Positions 53,701-62,700 of a stretch of 64,000 nt of DNA are shown here, in pieces; within the stretch, counting starts at the first letter, position 1; the number at the start of each line of letters is the position of its first letter. Location of the stretch: contig NC_040022.1 in assembly GCF_000972845.2 (NCBI RefSeq), positions 14,854,123 to 14,918,122 of the forward strand, given 5' to 3'. Both the position numbers and the translations under genes were made by a program. The notes beneath the pieces are model-generated. The model searched no databases. It was not told the DNA's origin and saw only the letters and a list, made by a program, of their open reading frames with translations. Origin of the DNA: Larimichthys crocea. Its lineage: Eukaryota; Chordata; Actinopteri; Sciaenidae.

Positions 53701-55788
53701 TGAAGGCTTTGTGCAGAAAGGGGGGAATTGTGTCCCTATCCAACAGTGTGGATGTGTGGATGGGAATGGCAATGTATATCAGGTGACTGACATGACTGAC
53801 TCTTCAATCAATCAATGTCATAAGGCAATCACAGTGATGATTTTTAAAAACATAAAACTATTTTCTGAAAGCACAAGCATTACTGCCATAAATGGTTGAG
53901 GCCCAAGCATTACAAACACTCTCTCTTTCTTGTCAGTTCAATGAAGTGTGGTACACCAATCACTGCCAGCAGAAATGTGAATGCGAGAAATACCAAGGCA
54001 TGGGAAGGATTGATTGTGACAGCAAAGATGAGTGCGATGGAAATGCTGTCTGCCTTCAAAATGAGGAGGGCAATTATTACTGCCAGTCTACAGGTGCTGT
54101 AAATGCCAACACTTAACACTGTGATGTATCTCAAACCATACATTTTATTCACTAATTTATGAATTGCTTTACATTTTTTGCTCCACAGGCTTCAATGAGT
54201 GTACCATCAAGACTGAGTACAAAACCTTTGATAAAATGGACTATGACTTTAAAGGTGAGCACTCATATGTGCTGGTCCAGACCAAGAACCTCCCAAGTAA
54301 CCTTCCAGATGTCTACATTGAGGCCATCAATAAAGAAGATGAAGATAGTCACCATAGTAGTGACAGTAGCAGTGAAGAAAACCACAGTCGTAGAGCCAGG
54401 GATGAAGATGAAGATGAAGATAACAATTCTGATGATAGTGATGAAGATGACGATGACAGTGAAGAGGATGAGGAAGACCACAGATTACAAGCACTTAAAA
54501 TCAGAGTGTACAATCACACAGTGGAGTTCAGGGAGAGACGAAAGCTTGTTGTAAGTATCAAGGGCATTTTTAACAACATACTGCCTCCATCTCATTTTCC
54601 TGTGGCGCCTTTTCTGCAGACACAATAATTTGTTCATGGGATATCATCATATTTCAGCCTGCCCACAAACATTTGTGATAGCGCTGAGGGAAATAACCAA
54701 CACTCCTTCACATTTTCTCTGTGAGGTGTTACAACAGCAGTGAGGCAGATGATGTGCTATGTGCTGTGTTAAATTATGCTCTGTCATATGTTATTTCCCT
54801 ATTGGCACATCACACGTTTGTGTGCATGTGTAAGAGAGGGACAGAGAGAGAGTGACAGAAAGAGTAACAGAGCATGCAAAAAAGCTGCAACATTGATATA
54901 TTAATTCAGAAGTAAGACCTGTATTATGCAAGTGTGTCTGCGCGCACACTCTCCAAAGTCTGAGTAAATTCTAACAAGGCTTGCACACAGTATTTTGTAT
55001 TCAATATCCAAAGAATACTGGTACTCAAGCTTGAGCATATTTAAGCTGTCTGTCAGTCAAACTATAAAATCTTTGAAAATTGTATAGCTAACATTTTTAA
55101 ATGTTTCATACAATTATAGATATAATTAGGTCACTAAGGTCATAAAAATGTCTAACCCTTCCAACTTTCAACATCTGAAAATATTAAATAGTCATAGTAA
55201 GAGTCATAGTGATAGTAATTAATGAGAGGATATAATGTTTACCATTTTCATCATCTTCAATGTGCACATTTGTTAATTAACACAAAGTAGGAATGTCAAT
55301 AGTTTTGTATACATTTAGTCATAAAGTACAAACACAATTCTGAACTAATAAGCTGGGCTAGTTGAAAAGTGATAACCAGAGAGTGCCAAATTGACACGTC
55401 CCTCTGCTCTGTCTCCCTACAGGTGGATGGAAGAAGACCCCACACTCCTGTCTCACCAACTGCTGGTCTGAACATCTATGAGCATTTTTCTCGCATCTAC
55501 CTGAAGACAGACTTTGGTCTCTCAGTGGAGTTTGATGGACATAGCAAAGCAGGTAACTAATGTACACCTCACTAAACAAGTCTAATAGGCAGTCCTAAAT
55601 CTTTGAACTAATAATTTATCACTTCATTCAATTTTGTGCCTGCAGAGATTATTCTACCACGCATATATAGAAGGAAGATAGGGGGTCTGTGTGGAAACTT
55701 TGATGGTCAAAAGCAGAATGACTGGATGAAGCCGGATGGTACCAGGGCCAGGAGTGCTAAAGAGTTTGGGGAAAGCTGGAGAGTATGA
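42016..55788 (+). CDS. zanl: Zonadhesin-like secreted MAM/VWD/mucin protein, 29 coding exons
   Basis: Twenty-nine exons, listed in the domain entries below, join with GT-AG introns and matching phases into 6228 bases, 2075 codons plus TGA. The ATG at 42016 was chosen because it opens a clear signal peptide just downstream of a TATA box. The order is signal peptide, MAM, TILa-VWD-C8-TIL, TILa-VWD-C8, Thr/Pro linker, MAM x3, Pro/Thr/Arg mucin, TIL-TILa, VWD. The mixture of MAM, mucin and D assemblies is that of zonadhesin, which in mammals is a sperm membrane protein binding the egg coat. Here no transmembrane segment follows the last VWD, so a secreted adhesive or gel-forming protein is inferred. 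The symbol is provisional: the paralogue name rests on architecture only. Introns over 300 bases hold nothing recognised apart from the repeats listed at 44640, 47681 and 48316; intron 54551-55422 has none. Confidence 0.85.
43992..46322 (+). other. Exons 6-8: TILa, VWD1, C8 and TIL (first D assembly)
   Basis: Exons are 43992-44389, 45426-45990 and 46126-46322 (residues about 171-557). A Cys-rich TILa-like module ([20 protein letters not shown]) leads into a VWD domain whose usual GDPHY is replaced by CSTFDGVLF. The CGLCG motif is intact in HVCGLCGNF. The C8 module follows ([26 protein letters not shown]), then a TIL domain from [12 protein letters not shown] to [15 protein letters not shown] motifs in VWF-type D domains are linked to disulfide-based multimer assembly. 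Intron 44390-45425 carries a dispersed element. Confidence 0.85.
44640..44930. mobile_element. Second copy of the MITE-like element, in intron 6
   Basis: The stretch shares GGACAAACTAAACAC, the CATAGTTTCTC region and a GATGGCACTAAATCC end with the element at 40723-40952, and extends further to the left. Its right terminal repeat runs into a TA microsatellite (about 44921-44956), which has erased the end. Limits on the left are approximate. Confidence 0.55.
46418..48269 (+). other. Exons 9-11: TILa, VWD2 and C8 (second D assembly, TIL displaced)
   Basis: Exons are 46418-46807, 47136-47428 and 48004-48269 (residues about 558-873). This is the most canonical D assembly. It has TILa ([11 protein letters not shown]...VRGC), a VWD starting [34 protein letters not shown] with the CGLC motif, and GDSWMVPG at the end. 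C8 runs from [12 protein letters not shown] to DTPC. The TIL domain expected next is absent. The following exon is a Thr/Pro linker, and a TIL only appears 5 kb downstream at 53574. Confidence 0.85.
47681..47711. repeat. TAA trinucleotide microsatellite in intron 10
   Basis: About ten TAA units in a row, not transcribed into the mature message on this model. Confidence 0.85.
48316..48371. repeat. TA microsatellite in intron 11
   Basis: Two TA runs separated by TCTAA- and TTA-type interruptions, able to fold back on themselves. It starts about 45 bases after the donor of exon 11. Confidence 0.85.
48656..49782 (+). other. Exons 12-15: Thr/Pro linker and MAM domain 2
   Basis: Exons are 48656-48715 (linker of PT repeats), 49048-49185, 49289-49545 and 49698-49782 (residues about 874-1053). 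The MAM domain begins [16 protein letters not shown]. It has [14 protein letters not shown], the [14 protein letters not shown] strand and [11 protein letters not shown], and ends in [20 protein letters not shown]. Every exon boundary entering or leaving the domain is phase 1, so the domain is a symmetrical exon unit. Confidence 0.85.
49913..50878 (+). other. Exons 16-19: short linker and MAM domain 3
   Basis: Exons are 49913-49984 (24-residue Pro/Thr-containing linker), 50177-50311, 50431-50687 and 50794-50878 (residues about 1054-1236). The exon sizes 135, 257 and 85 repeat the pattern of MAM 2 (138, 257, 85) and MAM 4 (138, 257, 85). Key phrases are [39 protein letters not shown] and [15 protein letters not shown]. 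It is close in sequence to MAM 4, so those two arose by a later duplication than MAM 2. Confidence 0.85.
50992..52464 (+). other. Exons 20-23: Pro/Thr linker and MAM domain 4
   Basis: Exons are 50992-51201 (70-residue linker rich in Pro, Thr and Ala with NVT glycosylation sites), 51391-51528, 51965-52221 and 52380-52464 (residues about 1237-1466). MAM 4 shares [19 protein letters not shown] exactly with MAM 3, and [19 protein letters not shown] nearly so. Its splice junction into the second exon gives TTGVGHY where MAM 3 has HTGDGHY. Confidence 0.85.
52550..53377 (+). other. Exon 24: mucin-type Pro/Thr/Arg repeat domain
   Basis: One 828-base exon (residues about 1467-1742) is entered and left in phase 1. 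After a Ser/Thr/Pro lead it consists mainly of eight-residue units, PQPPTTAR, with PST, HPPTTAR and TTGR variants, in two blocks. An intervening segment with [11 protein letters not shown] occurs twice. Thr and Pro density predicts dense O-glycosylation. An Arg in every unit is unusual for a mucin and gives the spacer a regular positive charge. The minus strand is also open across the array (52491-53279), a by-product of codon composition and not a gene. Confidence 0.85.
52607..53260 (+). repeat. 24-bp tandem repeat with 366-bp higher-order duplication
   Basis: The unit ACAACCCCCAACTACAGCTA plus GACC (24 bases) is repeated about ten times at roughly 52703-52970 and again at roughly 53067-53260. 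A roughly 100-bp non-repeat segment beginning CCACCATCAACAACTATC occurs at 52607 and again at 52973, an offset of 366 bases (122 codons). Units differ mostly at ACT/ACA and CAA/CAC. All changes keep the frame open. Confidence 0.85.
53574..54093 (+). other. Exons 25-26: displaced TIL and TILa modules
   Basis: Exons are 53574-53782 and 53937-54093 (residues about 1743-1864). The TIL domain reads from [12 protein letters not shown] through [16 protein letters not shown] to [14 protein letters not shown]. The TILa-like module has [13 protein letters not shown] and [13 protein letters not shown]. The first exon is entered in phase 1, the same phase in which the C8 exon ending at 48269 leaves, so the two would splice directly in frame if the MAM-mucin cassette were skipped. 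Confidence 0.8.
54189..55788 (+). other. Exons 27-29: degenerate VWD3 with acidic insertion, C-terminus
   Basis: Exons are 54189-54550, 55423-55552 and 55646-55788 (residues about 1865-2075). The domain follows the VWD pattern ([57 protein letters not shown]) but has lost GDPHY and the usual first Cys, and CGLCG is GGLCG. A 48-residue insertion (54335-54478) holds 28 Asp/Glu plus a Ser-rich part and an RRAR stretch. Translation stops at TGA 55786-55788 right after the normal domain end. No C8, TIL or transmembrane segment follows. A donor-like GTATGA overlaps the stop, so a longer spliced form is conceivable but no further exon was found. Confidence 0.8.
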
Positions 55789-56246
55789 ATATCAGATCCA
55801 TGTAACCATATCATACAGCACTTAAAATTGCCTTGCTTCTGAAGAAATCTTATTTCTATATTCTGTCATAATATTTTAGACGCTTCAATGTAGTGAGTCC
55901 CTGGGACCCATCAAATCAGTGTTAAACTAATATTTGATGTTATATGGTTAGAATTATGTATGCTGAATATTACAGAACATTTGGACACGAACAAACTTAA
56001 TTTAATTTTAAAGCTTTCTTCTAATTTAGACTCACTGAAGATATTAATACTTTTTAATATCTGCATGAACCACTCTTACATCTGGAACAAAAATTATTGA
56101 AAATATAATTAAAATATAAAGCTCACCTGTTCCTCCCATTATACCTCTGTATAATCTATATAATGTATCTGTATGCATACACAGAGATTAGCAAATAGTC
56201 ATTCTTGTGTATTAAGTTGCTAATCGGAGTGCAGAGGATGTCTTGG

Positions 56247-56252
56247 AATAAA
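56247..56252 (+). terminator. Candidate polyadenylation signal of the zonadhesin-like gene
   Basis: AATAAA about 460 bases after the stop codon, followed within 40 bases by a TGATTGTGACTT stretch. It is the first clear AATAAA after the stop. Others at about 56391 and 56424 are closer to the next promoter. Confidence 0.45.
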
Positions 56253-56710
56253 ATATTTTTACCTCTTCTCATGAAATGATTGTGACTTATTCTTGATAGA
56301 TAAATTGTATCTTCTCAAAACTTTATTGATCAATCTGTTCCAAACAGCACAGTGAAAATGAAACCACAATTAACCCAATGTGCAGAAATAGGAATAAAAG
56401 GACACATAAATTAGGTGACAAAAATAAAATATTTTGTTTCAGTATGGATTTCTTGTTCACAATGTAGTATTTATCAAGGGAAAAAAAGGATCTGTGTTGC
56501 CAAAAGTCTAGTCACTCTAGTCTCAAGTGTAGCTTCAACCGCATTCTTGAAATATTTACCTGCAGAACTGAAGTCTACTACTGAACATGGTAACGTGATA
56601 TGATTCTGTGAAGACAAGGCAGTTATTTTCTCGTAGACAATAGGATTATTATTGTCCAGAATGTCCCTGTTAGTTTGTGTTTTCAATTTTTTGTGACGTT
56701 CATATATGTG

Positions 56711-56718
56711 TATAAATA
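56711..56718 (+). promoter_or_regulatory. TATA box of the somatomedin-B/mucin gene
   Basis: TATAAATA lies 41 bases before the signal-peptide ATG at 56752. A start site at the usual spacing falls near 56740, giving a very short leader of about 10 bases. The stretch between the upstream polyadenylation signal and this box is about 460 bases. Confidence 0.55.
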
Positions 56719-56751
56719 AGCCTTGGTGATACCCAGCAGCCACACACAGTC

Positions 56752-59700
56752 ATGGACTGGCTTGTATTGTACTTTCTTCTGTTGGGATTGCTACCTCTCT
56801 ATGATGGTGAGTAAAACATTATCACATTTAATATTTAACAGTTTAATTAAATAAAGATATGGCTTAATTATCTCATTATAATGTTTTTAACAAATAAAAA
56901 ATGTAGAATACAAAATTACAACAAGGTACAAGGTTGTTTTTAAAAAAAACAGTAATACTTTATTTTATTGTTCTTTGATTTGCTTAACAGAAAGCTAATT
57001 CCTCGCCACATGATTTAATCATTGGATTATTTCAAAAGATTGGCCTAATGGTAAATAATTCAACACTCAAGTGCAGTTCGACTGTAAATTAAATATTAAA
57101 TTAAATTAAATTCAAAAAGATCCTGCTGCATGTTATCGTCCACAGGTTTAAGCTAAATCATTAATCGCTTTATAGGATATAAGAAATTAAAGTAGTAAAT
57201 AAATATAATTGACTTGTTGTCTTGTTACATGTTGATCAGAGGTCAGTATGTTAATTGCCCTGTGTGTGTATTACTGAAATATATAGGCACTATGTATATA
57301 ACAAATGAAAAAATAACCAATTCTGTAACAAAATATTAAGGTAAGAAAAGAGGCTTGTTTACGTAAAGGGTCTATGTGAAGATTTGGTAAAGTCCGGATG
57401 ATTGTGACACCATTATTACGAAACTTAAACAGACACTGATCCCTTTCTCCATTTGTAACCAGTGCCTGTTTAAATACCAGTTTGAATAAATTTACCCTCA
57501 ACAGTCTCTGGTAACACCCAACACAACAGGCAGCAGTGCAACATCTAAACTGGTGGAAGTGAGCACAACCTCTGTCTCCACAGTCTCTGATACTACAGCA
57601 AACAGCAATACTACTACTGCTACGCCAATAGATATCAGTACAACGTCAGAATCCACAGTGTCTACTACTACTACTGTCTATTACTACGGCAACCAGTGAA
57701 ACAAGCAGCAGCAGATAACAGCACAACTTTGATGGTTAGTGGCATGAAACACAGATATCATTCCAGACAAGTTTTTGAAGGAGGTTCTGAGTTCTGTTGG
57801 GTCAAGCCTCCTTGTTTTCATAAACAAGCTCAGGGTCTGTTCCAGCTGCCTTCAAACACGCTATGGTTAGGCCCCTCCTAAAAAAAACGCATCTTGACCC
57901 CTCTGTGCTCTCAAATTTTAGACCTGTCTCCCACTTGACTTTTCTTTCTAAGGTTTTAGAAAACATTGTTTTTATTCACTTACAGACATTTTTGGAGATA
58001 AATTCTATTGTTGATAAATGTCAGTCTGGTTTTAGATCTTGACATAGTCAGCACTGTTAAAGGTGCACAGTGATATTGCCTTGTCTGTGGATGCTGGGAA
58101 TCCTGCTGTGCTGGTGCTGCTGGACCTCACAGCGGCTTCTGATACAGTCGACTATGCAGTCCTTCGATCTCACCCTAGAGCAGCACGTTGGCATCTGTGG
58201 CACCGCTCTCCAGTGGTTTAGGTCATACCTGGCAAACAGGAGTTTCTCTGTCGTGATTGGTGACCACTGCTCTCTGCCCTGTGGGGTGCCACAGGGATCT
58301 ATTCTTGGCCCTATTCTGTTTTCATTGTATATGCTACCTCTGGGATCAATTATAAAAAAAACACAACCTGTCTTTTCACTTTTATGCCAACAATTTGCAG
58401 ATATATCTGCCCATGAGCCCAAACGAAAACACTGCACTTACTAAGCTGCTGGACTGCATTACAGATATAAAGCAGTGGCTGGCACAGAACTTTTTGCACT
58501 TAAATGACAGCAAAACTTAATGCATTTTGTTTGGTTCACCATCTATGTCGGATGTTTTCACCACGAATTCTGGCACTCTGGCCCCCTTTTTAAATCACAT
58601 GTCAAAAATATTGGGGTAACATTTGATAATGGGCTCAAATTTGACAAACAGATTAGCTCTGTTGTCAGCACAAGCTTTTTTCAGCTCCGTCTCTTGGCCA
58701 AAGTGAAGTCTTTCCTCTCTTTCTCTTTTCTTCTTATTTGTATGTTATGAATGTGTTATGTATTGTTTTATGGCTTTGTTGTAAAGCACTTTGGGTACCT
58801 TTCGGCTATTGTACAGGGCTATACAAATTTGATTTGATTTGATATAACATGAACATTATATTTTGTGTGTGCCACTTAATATGCCATTGGAAATTACATT
58901 AATAAAGAAATAAAAAAATAAAAATAAGTAACTGCTTTAAAGTATTAGGCTCAATGTATCAATGAATATTTCCGATTAGTGAGACCATTTAAATTGTCTA
59001 AAATACAAAGTTTGTGGCTTTATATTTCAAAAGCAACTCCAATATTTATCTGTTTTACCAAGTTTCTGGTTGTGGAGCTTTTTAATGTTACCTCTATTAA
59101 TCCAGTTTGTTTGCTTGCTTCCATGGCTGTAGTACATTTCATATCAGGCAACCAACCAACCATTGACATGGGCAGCCAAACCAGATCAAACAAAGCAAAT
59201 TTCAAAATGAGCGTAGCTGTGTGTATTGTTGTAAAGAAGCTACTTTTTCAATTTAGCATCTTTCCTTAATCTCTAATGACATAGCATGGTCATTTTATGA
59301 TCTAATACAGTAAATATTTTAAATATTGTTCCTTTAACCATGCTCTAGTCTAGCCTAAATGTATCTAATTGTCTGAAAACCATTAGTCACATTAGTCGCA
59401 TCTTATTGGGAAGATTGAATGTGATTGCTCACTTTTGCTGTACTAGACAGTAGTTAAGGCTTAACTTAAATCTTGTTTTTCCAATCAAATGATATTACAA
59501 TGTCCTTTTTTTCATTTTCTAGCTCAAACAGCTACTCCCACTCCAAAAGGTAATATCCACAACACCACCTCACACTTCACTGTACAGCAAACAAACCCGC
59601 TTCCATTCCTCCAGTGCAACATATTCTGTCTCTACATTAAACTCACAATAAACAGCAACACCCCTCTTAAGCCTCTCTGCTGCATCCAACCAATATGTAT

Positions 59701-62700
59701 CAAACATATCATTCTCATTCTGATTTGGATCTATGCCAAGTCTGCCAGAAAGCCTCATGACTACAACTACTTCTGCTATTACTACTACACTACCGTTCTA
59801 TAGCAAAAAGCTATGCCAGTCATCTGCTCGATTACTGAACTGTTAATCATGATTTTGTAAGTTATCGGAGTGCTCTTCAAATAACACACTGAAGTTACAG
59901 ATAGGTCGGCACGGTGGTGCAGTGGTTAGCACCGTCGCCTCACAGCAAGAAGGTTCCTGGTTCGTACTTTCTGTGTGGAGTTTGTACGTTTTCCCCGTGT
60001 CTGCATGGGTTCTCTCCAGGTACTCCGGCTTTCTCCCACAGCCTAAAAACATGCACCTTAATAGGGTATTTGGTGACTCTAAATTGTCTATAGGTGTTAA
60101 TGTGAGTGCGAATGGTTGTTTGACTCCATGTGCCCTGCGATGAACTGGCGACTTGTCCGGGGTGTACCCCTGCCTCTCGTCCAATGTCAGCTGGGATAGA
60201 CTCCAGCCTTTCCACGACCTTAGCAAAGATCCACGGTTACAGATAATGTACAGTATGTATGTATGTAAGTTAAAGATATAAATCAGTGTTGATCTTTTGT
60301 ACTGTGCTGTGTGTGCTGCAGGCTGTGCAGGTCCGCCAGTGCTGTGCTGCCCTATAGGGATTAAATGTTTCAGGGGTTGCTACTGTGATGAGCAGTGCTT
60401 GACGTATAACGACTGCTGTCCTGACTACACGTCAACCTGCAAACAACGTAAGTAAGGGTGGACAGAAAATAAAGTAAGGTACAAAGTTATGTCTGTTTAG
60501 GATATGACTTTGAGGTTTTAAAGGTTTACAGTGCAAATCTTTATTTCTCAACTACAGCTTTTACCACTGCTCCACCACTACGCAGCAGTACTATATCTTA
60601 GGGTCACTGATAGTTTGACACTCTTTCAATACCATGAGTTTACATTTTTATTATCATTATTTATACATTTAAAAAATCCAAAATATGATATGAAAATACT
60701 GCTGTCCCTGTATGATACAGCAAGAGGGAAACAGAGAAAGGCCGAACAGTAAGCAGGTATGTGTGCGGGATGAGCCAGAGGTGTATTTGTGAAAACTGAA
60801 AAGAGAAGGAACTAAGGTATTTTAGGTAATTACCTTAAAGTAAGGTAATTTACGTATCTAAATAAAATGTAATATACCCACTCCAGTTACATTCTGTGGA
60901 AAACATTGTAAGTGGTCCTCAATAGTGACTTTGGTCCTGGGAGTTTTCTGTTTTTAACCGTGGCATCAAAAGAGCTTTTAGTGGTATTGTATGGATGATC
61001 TGGTAATGTGACAACCTTACTTATTTCTAGACTGGTAAATAATCTTACAATCTCATCAACAGTCTCGTCAACAACAGCACCCAACACAGCATCTGCAGGA
61101 TTGAATGTGAGCAGAAGAACACCTACACCAGCAGATTACAGCACAACTTCATCCGTCTCTGTAAAGGCAGCAACCATCACAACAAACAGCAATACTACTG
61201 GTTCTCTAACAGATGTCAGTACAACTTCAGCATCCACAGTCTCTAGTACTACAGGCACCAGTGAAGAAGGCAGCAGTACATCTACACCAGCAGATAATGG
61301 CACGACTTCATTAGTCTCTGAAACAACAGCACCCAGCACAACAAATACAGTCCCTGCTACTACAGCAAGCAGCAGCACTGCGACATCCACACTGGCCTCG
61401 GTCTCCACAGTCTCTGCTACCACAGCAACCAGTGAAACCATGAGCAGTACATCTACACCAGCAGATAACAGCACACAATCATCAGTCCCTCTGAAAACAG
61501 CAACCAGCACAACAAACAGCAATACTACCTCAACAGTAGCAAATATCAGTATAACTTTAGCACCGACAGTCTCTGATACTACAACTACAACTAGTATGAA
61601 AGGCAGCACTGCAACATCTACACTGGCAAATAATGCCACAGCTTCATCATCTACAGTCTCATCAGCAACAGGACCCAGTACAACATCTGCAGGATTAAAT
61701 GTGAGCACAACCTCGACCTCCACAGTCTCTACTACTACAGCAACAAGTGAAACAAACAGCACAACAAACACAATCTCTGATACTACAGCAACTAGAATCA
61801 AAGGCAGCACTGTGACGTCTACACTGGGCAAAAATGTCACAACTTCATCAACATCAGGACCCAGCACAACTTCTGCAGTACTGAATGTGAACACAACCTC
61901 AGCCTCCACAGTTTCTAATACTACAGCAACCAGTGACACAAGCAGCAGTACAGCTACACCAGCAGATGACAGCACAACTTCACCAGTCTCTGCAACAACA
62001 GCAACAAGCACAACAAATAGCTATACTACCTTAGCATCTATAGCAACAGCACCCAGTACAACATCTGCAGTATTGAATGTGAGCACAACCTCAGCCTCTA
62101 ATCCTACAATGACCAGCTCAGCAAACAGCAATACTGATGCTATTTCAGCAGATATCAGTACAACTTCAGCATCCACAGCCTCTAATACCACAGCCATCAC
62201 CGAAACACACAGCAGTACATCTACATCAACAAGTAACAGCACAGCTTCATCAATCTCTGAAAAAACAGCACCCAGCACAACAAACACAGTCTCTGCTACT
62301 ATAGCAAGCAGCAGCACTGCGACATCCACACTGGCTGATAATGTCACACCTTCATCAGTCCCTCTGAAAACAGCAACCAGCACAACAAACAGCAATACCT
62401 CAACAGTAGAAAATATCAGTATAACTTTAGCACCGACAGTCTCCGATACTACAACAACTAGCATGAAAGGCAGCACTGCAACATCTACACTGGCAAATAA
62501 TGCCACAGCTTCATCATCTACAGTCTCATCAGCAACAGCATCCAGTACAACATCTGCAGGATTAAATGTGAGCACAACCTCGACCTCCACAGTCTCTACT
62601 ACTACAGCAACAAGTGAAACAAACAGCACAACAAACACAATCTCTGATACTACAGCAACTAGAATCAAAGGAAGCACTGTGATGTCTACACTGGGCAAGA

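Noticed and set aside
58057..58437. 126-codon minus-strand reading frame
   Set aside because: Antisense of the LINE reverse-transcriptase fragment, whose plus-strand motifs are clear.
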